NCBI RefSeq assembly: GCF_900233005.1
Contig: NZ_LT960612.1
Coordinates: forward strand, 496,001-560,000
Origin: Vibrio tapetis subsp. tapetis
GTDB taxonomy: Bacteria > Pseudomonadota > Gammaproteobacteria > Enterobacterales > Vibrionaceae
Direction: 5' to 3'
Length of the DNA: 64,000 nt
The notes under the pieces: model-generated
What the model was told of the DNA's origin: nothing
The model's input: the letters and a program-made list of their open reading frames with translations, nothing else
Databases searched by the model: none
Part shown: positions 16,940-26,243 of the stretch, in pieces
How positions within the stretch are numbered: position 1 is the stretch's first letter
How the letters are laid out: each line of letters begins with the position of its first letter
Translations under genes and position numbers: made by a program

Positions 16940-18136
16940 ATGAAAAACCGAACTCTTCCCTACTTATCTGGCCGATTTTTTGATGGCATCAGTTCTGGGC
17001 TATTTATGATGGCTCTACCTTGGTTGATGCTTCAAACACCCAACATGGGCACCTTTGTGGCTCTCACGGCTCTGACCTGTACCGCCATTTCATTTTTGGT
17101 CACGCCATTTTTTGCCAATTTGACCGATCAACATTCTCGTAAGCATGTTCTAATTTCGGTACAAGTTGTACAAAGCGTCACTGCCGGATTCGTCCTGGTG
17201 ATTTACCTATCAGGCTTAGGGTCAAACTGGGTACTGGCGGTATCGCAATTGGTGTTTTGGGTTTCCAGTAACATCGCATGGCATGTGAATAGTGCCTTCA
17301 CACAAGAGAACTATGAAAAGCACGAATACGCTCAAATTTCGGGCTATCAAGAAGTGGTCATGCAGGGAACCACTCTTGGTGCTGGTGCACTTGGTATTGT
17401 GCTGCTCGAACATTGGGGGATGACTCAATTTGCCCTATTTGCGGCTATTGCCTCTGGATTAGCAGCACTTTGTTATGTTTTTACCCCTTACACCCGAAAA
17501 ATACAGCCTTCAGCCAAAACGCCATTTATTAAGCAGACATCGGAGATTAAACAGCTATTTATGGCGCAACCTGCTTTTTATGGCTTCCTGCTTATCTCAT
17601 GCCTTTCTTACCCAATATTAACCTTCTTGGGCAAGCTGATCCCCATCTGGTTTGCAAAACAAGGCGTCTCGGGAGAATGGGTCGCATGGTATAACATTGC
17701 CTTTGGTTTAGGCTCTTTAATCACAGGACTGGCTGTGTCGTACATTTTGGCTTTGGTAACTCACATTAGGATCATGCAGTATTCAATGCTCATTCTTGCG
17801 CTTATTTTGCTGACCATGAGCCAGTTCATGCAACCTATTCACATTGTCGTGCTCACCCTAGCTTTTGGTTTTTTTAACGCACTTAACCGAATTGCACGGA
17901 CCAACTGGATGCACCATGCCGTTCCAATGCACCAAAGAGGCAGAATTGATGGCGGTTTAGGTATGTTTGCTACGACGGTACAAAGCCTTAGCTACATGCT
18001 GATCGCCATGCTAGCCAATTACAATATTGAGGAATACGGGTTCTTGGTCGTGGCGGTGATAATGCTTATCGCCAGTGTGTGGATGTTCCGATTAGGCGAA
18101 AAGCTAACGCAGAGCCATAAACTGGCGATTCAATGA
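16940..18136 (+). CDS. MFS transporter
   Basis: A 398-residue integral membrane protein with about 11-12 hydrophobic segments along its whole length. The start follows AAAGGAATCGCG. The cytoplasmic loop between TM2 and TM3 carries LTDQHSRKHVLI, the MFS loop 2-3 signature (DxxxRKxxL-like). Similarity in layout is to small-solute exporters. It lies upstream of an sgrR-like gene, which recalls the setA-sgrS-sgrR neighbourhood of enterics, but sequence alone does not show sugar specificity. Confidence 0.85.
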   Translation: MKNRTLPYLSGRFFDGISSGLFMMALPWLMLQTPNMGTFVALTALTCTAISFLVTPFFANLTDQHSRKHVLISVQVVQSVTAGFVLVIYLSGLGSNWVLAVSQLVFWVSSNIAWHVNSAFTQENYEKHEYAQISGYQEVVMQGTTLGAGALGIVLLEHWGMTQFALFAAIASGLAALCYVFTPYTRKIQPSAKTPFIKQTSEIKQLFMAQPAFYGFLLISCLSYPILTFLGKLIPIWFAKQGVSGEWVAWYNIAFGLGSLITGLAVSYILALVTHIRIMQYSMLILALILLTMSQFMQPIHIVVLTLAFGFFNALNRIARTNWMHHAVPMHQRGRIDGGLGMFATTVQSLSYMLIAMLANYNIEEYGFLVVAVIMLIASVWMFRLGEKLTQSHKLAIQ

Positions 18137-18187
18137 CACATCAATTTTCCAAGTCATTGACCTAATTCCTCTGTCTATGCGTAAATA

Positions 18188-18237
18188 ATTAGGCTGGTCA
18201 AAAGAGCATTGGGGGGTGTTTTTTCAGCCAGCCTAAT
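18188..18237 (-). terminator. Stem-loop ending the small-ORF transcript
   Basis: A perfect 10-bp inverted repeat ATTAGGCTGG (18188-18197) / CCAGCCTAAT (18228-18237), read on the minus strand after the 13-codon ORF. It is followed by TATTTAC rather than a long T tract, so termination strength is uncertain; it may also stop transcription from the MFS gene. Confidence 0.45.
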
Positions 18238-18246
18238 CCGTTTACT

Positions 18247-18288
18247 TTAACTTTTTATTTCATTTGGCCTTTGAACCACTCTGGTCAT
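18247..18288 (-). CDS. Putative 13-residue peptide
   Basis: A very short frame encoding MTRVVQRPNEIKS, preceded by a strong ribosome-binding site (GAGGAG then ACAAG before ATG). It starts 16 bases after the stop of the 40-codon ORF on the same strand and is followed by a stem-loop. The good start context is the main evidence; no family is recognised. Confidence 0.35.
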   Translation of the reverse strand: MTRVVQRPNEIKS

Positions 18289-18303
18289 CTTGTCTCCTCG
18301 AAT

Positions 18304-18426
18304 TTACCAATGGCACAACTGGATAAGAGAGATAATGGCTAAGCGCTCTATCCAATTTTGACTGTGTTCGAGTTTGTGGTGATAAAACTCAACCATGTGC
18401 TTTTCTTTACTATAAGTAGGTAACAT
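18304..18426 (-). CDS. Putative 40-residue small protein divergent from sgrR-like gene
   Basis: A 40-codon frame starting MLPTYSKEKHMVEFYHHKL and ending IISLIQLCHW. GAGGAGG lies five bases before the ATG, a near-ideal ribosome-binding site. The C-terminal third is hydrophobic and could be membrane-associated. The leader contains an inverted repeat AACCT/AGGTT (18441-18458). In enterics the gene divergent from sgrR is the small RNA sgrS, which also encodes the 43-residue SgrT; the position here is the same but I see no residue similarity to SgrT. Function unknown. Confidence 0.5.
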   Translation of the reverse strand: MLPTYSKEKHMVEFYHHKLEHSQNWIERLAIISLIQLCHW

Positions 18427-18662
18427 AGAACCTCCTCAATAAACCTGATGTTTAGGTTGCTTGGACTTACCCATCTATAGTGCGACGAAAAGAGGATTAC
18501 TAAAACAGATAAGGTGAATTTATATCGTTCCTCTATTTGGGAGATAACGCCTAATTTGCTCGAATATGAATAACAAGTGGAATAAACAGGAACAAAAGTA
18601 ACGTCTCTCTTCTGGGTATTTTGAATGATTATTAGTTATGATGGTTATTATTCTCCCATCCC

Positions 18663-20360
18663 ATGGTCACTACGATGTCTGAACAGAGTCTAATGCGGTA
18701 CTACTCACGCTTGCTGCCACTAGGCGTAGGAGGAGAAATAAAAATCTCCCTTGCTGAAGTCTCGGAGGCACTTTTCACGAGTGTCCGCCATGCTCGTACC
18801 CTACTCAATAAGATGCATCATTTAGGCTGGTTAACTTGGGCTCCCAAACCGGGCAGAAGTCAACGTTCATCGTTATTTTTAAGATTAGAATCTACGGACC
18901 TCAAGTCTCAACTGGCTACCGCACAAATAGCACTAGGCCAGTACGAAAAAGCCCTGAAATTTCTAGATGGCGATCAAGCTCTATTTGGACAATTGCTACA
19001 GAACACCTCAGGAGCGTCTATCCGAGAAGGGTTATTGCATATTCAATTAACCTATAAACGATCATTCGAACAAATCGTTCCGCATCATCTACATCGATCA
19101 AGCGAACGGTTTTTCATTCGTCAGCTGTATTCTTGTCTCGTAAGTAGTAACGATGATGGTGAATTAGAAGGGCAACTAGCACATCATTGGGTTCACGATG
19201 ACTTGCAATGGCGATTCTACCTACGCCCGAGCCTCTCATTCCACAATGGCAGTCCGATAACTGCGGAGTCCATCGCGGCCTTATTTAATAAGTTACAAAC
19301 TCTAGAGGCTTATAAACAAGAATTATCTCATGTGAAAAGCATTACAGCCGCCACATCTAATCAGATTCTGTTTACTCTGTCTCAGCCCGATCACGGCTTT
19401 GGCGGATTGTTATCTGACGTAAAGTATTCAATTCAGCCACCAAGCCAAATTAATGATTCTGCTGTACGAAAAGTAGTAGGAAGTGGGCCATTTAAGCTTA
19501 TCGAGCACAATGAAGAACAACTAAAATTAGAAGCCTTTGAACGATATTTTGGCAACCGAGCACTGCCTGATCAAGTAACGGTTTGGCCCGTGCCTGAGTC
19601 TAACGATGGTCTGTGTGAATATCATGTTTCGCAAGTTTATTCTTACCATCCCCAGCAAGACACCCAACACAGCCAAGTAGAATATGGCTGTATTTTTTTG
19701 CTCTTTAACCAGAAACAAAACAGCAAGCTTAGCGACCCACAACATCGTTACCTCACCACCGTTCTGTCTTCACAAGCATTAAAACAACACACAGACAAAA
19801 CAGCATTCGGCGGGGTGCCTGCGGGGAATATGCTTCCGGTTTGGCATCCGGTGGTTCGTCCTGATTCTGTGCAGGTGCCACTGCCAGAAAAACTGTCCAT
19901 CGCGATATACGAATATTCAGCCTTGGATATTTGTGCCACGGCCGCTGCCAATATTTTGGAGAAGCTAGGGGTAGAAATTACGGTTAACCGTTATTCTTAC
20001 CGACAACTCATGCAGTCAAACCAACTCGATGAAGAACTCATTATCACCAACATCAACTTAGATGATAACCGTCATGCGTCGGCCTTCAGTCATTTATGGG
20101 CAAACCCGATACTGCATAATTACTTAAGCACATCCGCTAGTCACTGGCTTAAATCCGAATTGAGCGAGCTAAGAAGCACGACACCGCTGGCTCAATACCT
20201 AACTCAACTCGAACCCATCGCATCCACATTGGTGACTGAGTATTGGTTAAGCCCTCTTTTTCACCATAAGCAAACCTTGCGATTTCATGGCGTACTCAAA
20301 AATGTCGCGCTGACCAACTGGGGCTGGCCAGATCTGCGCAATGTATGGTCAACTGAGTAA
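18663..20360 (+). CDS. SgrR-family transcriptional regulator
   Basis: A 565-residue protein with an N-terminal winged helix-turn-helix of the SgrR_N type (about residues 8-120: RYYSRLLPLGVGGEIKISL, HARTLLNKMHHLGWLTW) fused to a solute-binding-like domain of SBP family 5 (about 165-480; WRFYLRPSLSFHNGSPITA). In E. coli SgrR activates sgrS under sugar-phosphate stress. Here the upstream divergent small-ORF unit and the adjacent MFS exporter are candidate targets. Start is uncertain: Met5 at 18675 is also possible, and neither has a good ribosome-binding site. Confidence 0.85.
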   Translation: MVTTMSEQSLMRYYSRLLPLGVGGEIKISLAEVSEALFTSVRHARTLLNKMHHLGWLTWAPKPGRSQRSSLFLRLESTDLKSQLATAQIALGQYEKALKFLDGDQALFGQLLQNTSGASIREGLLHIQLTYKRSFEQIVPHHLHRSSERFFIRQLYSCLVSSNDDGELEGQLAHHWVHDDLQWRFYLRPSLSFHNGSPITAESIAALFNKLQTLEAYKQELSHVKSITAATSNQILFTLSQPDHGFGGLLSDVKYSIQPPSQINDSAVRKVVGSGPFKLIEHNEEQLKLEAFERYFGNRALPDQVTVWPVPESNDGLCEYHVSQVYSYHPQQDTQHSQVEYGCIFLLFNQKQNSKLSDPQHRYLTTVLSSQALKQHTDKTAFGGVPAGNMLPVWHPVVRPDSVQVPLPEKLSIAIYEYSALDICATAAANILEKLGVEITVNRYSYRQLMQSNQLDEELIITNINLDDNRHASAFSHLWANPILHNYLSTSASHWLKSELSELRSTTPLAQYLTQLEPIASTLVTEYWLSPLFHHKQTLRFHGVLKNVALTNWGWPDLRNVWSTE

Positions 20361-20393
20361 TGCAAAGCCTGCGGATCAAGCCGTGCTTGTATA

Positions 20394-20744
20394 TTAATGG
20401 CTAATGGTGTGAGCGTATTCCACTACAACTTGGCTATTCTCTACGTACACTCGCTGAATAGCGCCATCCACACTCATACGGCTTTCTAGGTAAACCACAC
20501 TCTGTCCTTCGGAGCCATTGGTCATGAGCGATGGAATATAGAGTTTAGGGTCAACATGCAATAACCGGCAAAACTGACTCACAAATGTCATGCTCAATTC
20601 AGAGTTCCCACGTAATAAGTTAGAAAAATCCAATTGGGTCATGCCCAAGCGCCTAGCGACGTCCATTTGGGTGAGTCGCATTTTTGCTTTTTGAGACATC
20701 CAAATATTGTAAAGCGCATCTCTGTCGTTTTGATTAAATTCCAC
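20394..20744 (-). CDS. XRE-family transcriptional regulator
   Basis: A 116-residue DNA-binding protein. Residues about 20-70 form a Cro/C1-type helix-turn-helix (LTQMDVARRLGMTQLDFSNLLRG), followed by a beta-rich C-terminal domain (AIQRVYVENSQVVVEY) like those of short phage-repressor-like regulators without the peptidase dyad. It starts at GTG with a weak site. It converges on the sgrR-like gene; targets are unknown, possibly its own promoter and the porin-like gene to the right. Confidence 0.75.
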   Translation of the reverse strand: MEFNQNDRDALYNIWMSQKAKMRLTQMDVARRLGMTQLDFSNLLRGNSELSMTFVSQFCRLLHVDPKLYIPSLMTNGSEGQSVVYLESRMSVDGAIQRVYVENSQVVVEYAHTISH

Positions 20745-21126
20745 TGCCGTTCTCTCTCTATTCTTTATATGGCAAGGATTCTGGCAATTCCCACATTTGT
20801 CTTGTCAGTTAAGTGTGAATTTTCTTTCAGAGTTCTGACATGAAAAACACGAATCAATTACTTAGCAAAAACGTCGTCTTTACATCCTCCATTTATTAAA
20901 AAGTTCCCTCTCTAAAACAGTTTCCACTGGCTTCTCCTGCTCAATTATTAACCCCAATTGACACAAAACTCAATTACCAGCCTAATATTAACATTGCTCT
21001 GACTTAACGAGACATTCCATTCGAATATCGAATATCGAATAGTTCCTATTTATGGTTTATGCGATTCCATTGCTAAATTTGCCGCACCTAACAAGTCCTA
21101 GGTAAACAAATTCAAAGGTATTAGTA
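20745..21126. other. Intergenic region with a 7-bp triplicated repeat
   Basis: About 380 bases between divergent XRE and outer-membrane genes. It contains three tandem copies of TCGAATA at 21021-21041, about 85 bases before the barrel gene's ATG. No small gene with a credible ribosome-binding site was seen. Confidence 0.5.
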
Positions 21127-21789
21127 ATGAACAAGAAAATTTTAGTAATCGCATTAGCTTCAGCAATGACAAGTGGTTTTGCCGTTGCCGAAGGTGTTAA
21201 TGCAGGCATCGAGCTAGAAGTTAAAACACGCGTAGGCTCTGCAGCTGGTAACGCGGATTCAGGCGCAAAAATATTCGCAGGCTACGAAGGCTTTGGTGCT
21301 TCAGCAAAAAGCAATCGCAACTCAGACCGCGAATACAACCTTAACTACAAGCACGACTTCGATGGCTTTTACCTAAAAGGCGAATACGAGTTTGTAGATA
21401 AGAGAACGTCAAACAATCAACAAAAGTTTGGCATCAGTGCGGGTACCAATGTTGGCGGTTACTTCGATACGTCGCTTCGTTTGCGTAAAGATTTAGATAC
21501 TGAACATAAAGCTGACTCTAATGGCAAAGGCGACGTAAACCGTTTTGACTTCGCTGTGGGCCGTCAATTCGAAAATGTTTACCTAAACACGAAAGTGGTT
21601 GGTCAAAAACAAAACACCGCTTCTCGCGTTGGTTCTAATGCCAAAGACACCATCTACAACTACGAAGCACGTTTAACGTTCACCAACATCCACGGGTTTA
21701 CCCCATACTTTGAAGCGGGCAATGAAGCTAGCTTTGATAACTCGAAACGTAATACTTATGGAAAAGTCGGCGTTGTATTCCCTTTCTAG
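21127..21789 (+). CDS. Small outer-membrane beta-barrel protein, KdgM-like
   Basis: A 220-residue precursor with a clear signal peptide cleaved near AVAEG (about residue 22). The mature protein has alternating polar/hydrophobic strands (KTRVGSA, YNLNYKHDF, FYLKGEYEFVD, FDFAVGRQF) and ends in the outer-membrane targeting pattern VVFPF with a terminal Phe. Length and composition fit 12-strand oligosaccharide porins of the KdgM family. The substrate is not shown. Start follows AAAGG. A small glycine-zipper gene follows within 10 bases of its stop. Confidence 0.7.
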   Translation: MNKKILVIALASAMTSGFAVAEGVNAGIELEVKTRVGSAAGNADSGAKIFAGYEGFGASAKSNRNSDREYNLNYKHDFDGFYLKGEYEFVDKRTSNNQQKFGISAGTNVGGYFDTSLRLRKDLDTEHKADSNGKGDVNRFDFAVGRQFENVYLNTKVVGQKQNTASRVGSNAKDTIYNYEARLTFTNIHGFTPYFEAGNEASFDNSKRNTYGKVGVVFPF

Positions 21790-21799
21790 TGAGTAACGT

Positions 21800-22120
21800 A
21801 TGATGAAAAAAAGTCTTATCGCTTTGTTAGCCATTTTTTCTGCTAATACCTTTGCTTTATGTGAATCTGGTAATTCCATAACAGACGCGGTTGAAGGTGC
21901 GGTAGTTGGTGGTGTCGTCGGCGCAGTCGTCGGAGACGCAGGAGCTGGTGCAGCTATTGGTGCAACAGCAGGTGTTATTGATGGCGCTTACGCAGATGTA
22001 GAATGCGAAGAAGCAATTGGTGATCACTTAGTCGCTGATGCCATTGAAGATGAATATGAAAGAGAGCTAGTTGAAGACGCAATTATTGAAGATGCGATAA
22101 TTGAAGACGCACTTTACTAA
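21800..22120 (+). CDS. Exported glycine-zipper small protein
   Basis: A 106-residue protein with a signal peptide (cleavage near FALCE, residue 19), a glycine-zipper stretch (GAVVGGVVGAVVGDAGAGA, about 33-52) and an acidic C-terminus with the repeated pentad-like unit IIEDA. It starts 10 bases after the barrel gene's stop and likely shares its message. Glycine-zipper proteins of this size often associate with the outer membrane; no specific role can be read. Confidence 0.7.
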   Translation: MMKKSLIALLAIFSANTFALCESGNSITDAVEGAVVGGVVGAVVGDAGAGAAIGATAGVIDGAYADVECEEAIGDHLVADAIEDEYERELVEDAIIEDAIIEDALY

Positions 22121-22145
22121 ACCTTTCATCAAACAAGCCCCCGTT

Positions 22146-22177
22146 AAATTAGGCCGCCATTTGGTGGCCTAGTTTAT
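22146..22177 (+). terminator. Rho-independent terminator
   Basis: Stem AGGCCGCC (22151-22158) / GGTGGCCT (22163-22170) with loop ATTT, followed by AGTTTATTT, 26 bases after the glycine-zipper gene. Confidence 0.7.
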
Positions 22178-22302
22178 TTGCACCAGTGTCAACTTGCGCC
22201 TTCCCTCCTATATAAGCAAGTTGATAACGCTCCCCCCCCACTTTGTCTTCATAGACAGAACTGAAATGGAGGAATAGCCCTCCCCCGGCCAATTTAAATC
22301 TT

Positions 22303-23883
22303 TTAACCTGCAGCTTGCAGTACCAACTGCGATGTCATACCGCACTCTTGTACAAAATCTGCATCATGGCTTATCAACGCAAATCCCCCTTGATAGCTGT
22401 TTAGTGCCTCAGCCAATAAATGTTTTGAGTCTAGGTCTAAATGGTTATCAGGTTCGTCCAACAGCAAAAATGGTTGCTCTGGTTGATGTGTGACCACCAG
22501 CATAGACAACTTCATCTTTTCACCGCCACTTAAGTTCGACACTTGCCTAAACACAGAGTCTTTACGAAAGCCAACACCGGCTAATAAAGTACGAGCATCA
22601 CTTTCAAGAATGCCCTCACAAAAGTGCCGCATTGTATCAAGTAGGCTAATTTTGTTGTCGAGTAGACTAAAGTTCTGATCAAGATAGTGCATTTCTGTAT
22701 TAACACGCAGTTCACCACTTAGCAGCGTAACTTTTCCCTGCAAAACCTGCATCAGTGTCGATTTCCCGCTGCCATTCGGGCCCATAACATGAACTCGGCA
22801 TTGGCTGGAAATAGCAAACGTTAATGCCTCGTTAGCGACATACGGCAATACGGCTTGATCCAAGAAAAAGGCATCCGCGCTTCTTTGCTTGCATGAATCA
22901 ATATACAACCTTTGCGCTTTGACTTGCTCGTAACGATTGCTTAAAGATTGCGACGTTTTAGCCAGCATTTCACTACGGCCACTTTCATTCTTCAGCCGAT
23001 TAGAAACACTTTGCTCGGCGCTGTTTTTCATGCCATCTAATAAAATTTTAGGCTGACTGCCGTCCTTACGCATTCGATTTCCTTGCGAGGCTCGTTGCTC
23101 CGCTTTTTCTCGGTTTTTTTGCGCCTGTACTTCTAATTTCTTTTGCTGTTTTTGTACGCTTGCCATTTGCCTTTCTAGCGCACTCACCGCCTGTGCTTTT
23201 TGCTCTGCATAGAAGTCATAATTGCCTCCAAATTGAGTGAGCCCCAAACTGGATAACTCCCAAATCTGTTCCATCTCACGCAGTAACATGCGATCGTGGC
23301 TGACCAAAAGAATATGCCCTGAGAACCGCTGCATTTGCTCAATCAGCCAAGTTTTGGCATCAAAGTCTAAGTGATTAGAAGGCTCATCAAGTACCAGTAG
23401 ATCCGCGGCCGATTGAAATAGCTTCCACAATTGCAGTTTTGCCAACTGACCGCCACTTAGCTTATTACATACTAAGTCTAAATCTTGGGGTAAGCCCATT
23501 TCAGACAACATCGTTAACAACTCACTTTTGAGTTGCCACTGCTCGCCAATTAGGTCAAATAACTGCGTACTGCATTCGCCGTTTTCTATTCGTTTAAGCG
23601 CATTAAGTACCTCGCTAACCTCGAGGTACTCCGCAACCGTTATGTCTGTTCGCAATAGATCTGATGGTAACTGAGAGTAAGTAACCACTTTCCCATTAAG
23701 CCTTACATAACCTTGTGTCGGTGTTTTTTGTTCTGTAAGTAGAGCAACAAGCAGTGATTTACCACAGCCATTTTTTCCAACCAAAGCCACTCGGCTAGCC
23801 GTCATAGAGCAGTTAATGTTGTGTAAGATTTGATGACCATCAGCGAACTGATAACCAAGTTGATGAGTAAATAATATTGGCAT
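22303..23883 (-). CDS. ABC-F family ATPase
   Basis: A protein of about 526 residues with two nucleotide-binding domains and no membrane helices. The ATG at 23883 follows AGGAGG; the ATG at 23907 has no site. First domain: Walker A GKNGCGKS, signature LSGGQ, Walker B VLDEPSNHLD. Second: GPNGSGKST, LSGGE, LLDEPDNHLD. A Lys/Gln-rich helical linker lies between (about 225-290). ABC-F proteins act on the ribosome E site rather than in transport; some give antibiotic resistance, others are housekeeping. The subfamily cannot be settled by eye. Confidence 0.9.
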   Translation of the reverse strand: MPILFTHQLGYQFADGHQILHNINCSMTASRVALVGKNGCGKSLLVALLTEQKTPTQGYVRLNGKVVTYSQLPSDLLRTDITVAEYLEVSEVLNALKRIENGECSTQLFDLIGEQWQLKSELLTMLSEMGLPQDLDLVCNKLSGGQLAKLQLWKLFQSAADLLVLDEPSNHLDFDAKTWLIEQMQRFSGHILLVSHDRMLLREMEQIWELSSLGLTQFGGNYDFYAEQKAQAVSALERQMASVQKQQKKLEVQAQKNREKAEQRASQGNRMRKDGSQPKILLDGMKNSAEQSVSNRLKNESGRSEMLAKTSQSLSNRYEQVKAQRLYIDSCKQRSADAFFLDQAVLPYVANEALTFAISSQCRVHVMGPNGSGKSTLMQVLQGKVTLLSGELRVNTEMHYLDQNFSLLDNKISLLDTMRHFCEGILESDARTLLAGVGFRKDSVFRQVSNLSGGEKMKLSMLVVTHQPEQPFLLLDEPDNHLDLDSKHLLAEALNSYQGGFALISHDADFVQECGMTSQLVLQAAG

Positions 23884-24257
23884 AATGCCTCCTGTGATCA
23901 GGGACATTAGACGAAGCTAAATGTGCAGGTGCGTTCAGCCTAATACGTTAAGTAAGGCCAAATATTTTATGCAAAGTGCAAGCAGAACTAAAGCTACGCC
24001 TACTAACCCTGTGAATCCAATAGATGATATGAAAATGGATGACAGGTATTAGTGCTTCATTATGGCGTAGACCTCTGGGGAAATGATGAGGGAATTTTAA
24101 CCAACAATTCATTGCAAATGCAACTGATTAAAAGGTAAATCAAACCGAAAAAGTGTGATTTCACGCTCATCCCCATGAGCTAAACTAGTAGTTGGTTTAC
24201 GATATGCTAATGTTTTTCTAACATTTATTAAAAATCACGTTCCATTTTCAAGGATGA
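23884..24257. promoter_or_regulatory. Intergenic region with candidate T6SS promoter elements
   Basis: About 370 bases before vgrG. A GG-N10-GC pair (24194-24207, TGGTTTACGATATGCT) has the spacing of a sigma-54 promoter, though the inner consensus is poor. An inverted repeat AATGTT/AACATT with a 5-bp spacer follows at 24209-24225 and could be an operator. No small gene seen. Confidence 0.3.
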
Positions 24258-26243
24258 ATGATGGCTGATCAGTTTTCCTCCACTGCTGGCACAATGGCTG
24301 CCACCGATTCAAACAATCAAGAGCATTTTGTCAGTCACTTCTCTGTCACTGAAGCCTTGTCTGAACCATTTTATCTAGAGCTAACCTTAGTCTCGAAAAA
24401 TTTCTCTGCCCAGTCTCAATTAGGTCAATCGCTCACCGTTCATCGTTATAGCACGAGCGACGGCAGTTTAAACCTGCAACAGACGTTTAATGGCATCGTG
24501 ACTAAAGTTACCCACCAAGGGTTAGACGCAAACCTGCAATACACCAGCTACAAAGTTGAATTAAGGCCTTGGTTTTGGCTACTTAAACACACGCATAACT
24601 TTCGTGTTTATCAAAATCAATCAACCAAAGAAATCATCGGAGACATCTTTGATAACTCTGGAGTCAGTACCTCTTACTCCGCAAATAACTTGCCCACCAC
24701 CAAACGGGAATATTGCCTTCAATTCAATGAATCTGACTATGATTTTGTCTGTCGTTTGCTCGCGGAAGAAGGTGTCCATTTCTATTTTGAGCACACAGAC
24801 GGCGATCATCAAATGATGCTGCATGATGCTCAAAAGCCATTTAATCAGGCCGATATAAACAAGTTTGACATGGTTGAAACGCCATCGGGGAAATACCCCG
24901 TTATCGAAAAGTGGCAGCCAGAAAGTGAATTTCACGGAGCCAGTGTAGAATTAACTAACTACGACTAGAGCCAAACCAAACTGATCTCTAGCGGAGTGAA
25001 AAAAACGAACCATACCATTGCCAACGGAACCAAATTAGCCGTCAGGCATTACCCAAGTCATGGTATTAGTGGTGATATGACCGATTTATCGAGCAATTTG
25101 GTTAAGCGCAGAATAGAACAATTAGAGCAGAATTATCTGCGTATCAATGCCACCACGACGATAGATGCTTTCGATATAGCCACATGGTTTTCGTTATCTA
25201 GCCATTTAGACACCAGCCAGCTTGGTGATTTTTCTGTGGTCGCCATTTCTCGTCAATTTGATAATAAAAACCTGTGTCAAATACAACTGAAGCTGGTGCC
25301 TAAAGATACATCCTATTACCCAAGTCCCCGAGCAAAACCCCAAGTACATGGTTTACAAAGCGCCATTGTGGCAGGGTCAAATGCAGGAGATATCAATCAA
25401 GATGACCAAGGACGAGTGCGAATTCAATTTTACTGGGACACCGTCACCACCGGAGATAAAACCAGTTGTTACGTCCGTGTCGCTCAAGCAATGGCAGGAA
25501 ATGGCTATGGCAGCCAATTTATTCCAAGAGCAGGTCACGAAGTCATGGTTGCATTTCTGGGGGGAGATCCAGACAACCCAGTGATTACAGGGAGCGTTTA
25601 CAACAGCACTAATCCGCCACCCTACAAAGAAAGCAACAGCACAAAAACGGGAATTTCAACCAAGTTACAAGGTGAATCCAATGAGCTTTACTTTGATGAT
25701 AAGCAAGACAATGAACAGATCTACTTACACGCCGCAAAAGACCTACTAGAAGAAGTCGAAAATAATCTTACCCAAACAATAAAGGGCGAAGTCGCACAAA
25801 CGGTGACCAAACAAATCGCCATTACTACCGACGACAATTACACATTGTCAGCCAAAGAAAGCTTAACGGAAAGTGCGAAAACCATCTCGATAACCGCAGA
25901 TGACAAAATAGAGTTAGCCGTTGGCTCAAGTAAAATCACCCTAACCAGCTCAGGCATCACCATAGAAGCGAGCAGTATCGATATCAAGGCCGACAATGCC
26001 CTTAACTTGCAAGGCATGAACGTTGAAAGCAAAGCAACGTCTGCCAACAAAATCTCAGGGACCACCACATCCATTGAAGCGACCAGCTCAAACGATATTA
26101 AAGGCATGAGTGTCAGCCTTGATGCTCAAACCACCTTAAGCGCCCAAGGGCAACTAAGCGCCGAATTTAAGTCTGGCCTAAAAGCCACATTTGATGGCGG
26201 TGTAATGGGTGAGTTAAAAGGCGCTATTTTAAAGGTTAACTAA
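24258..26243 (+). pseudogene. tssI: T6SS spike protein VgrG interrupted by an in-frame TAG
   Basis: One continuous reading frame of 662 codons with an amber codon at 24966-24968 (after TNYD). Upstream, 236 residues match the VgrG gp27-like base (SVTEALSEPFYLELTLVS, DYDFVCRLLAEEGVHFYFEH). Downstream in the same frame, translation could restart at GTG 24996 and covers the rest of gp27, the OB-fold (DDQGRVRIQFYWD, PRAGHEVMVAFLGGDPDNP) and the triple beta-helix ending in LKGAILKVN. No C-terminal toxin extension is present. A truncated product could not form a spike trimer, so either the gene is dead, the codon is read through, or this is a sequence error. Confidence 0.88.
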
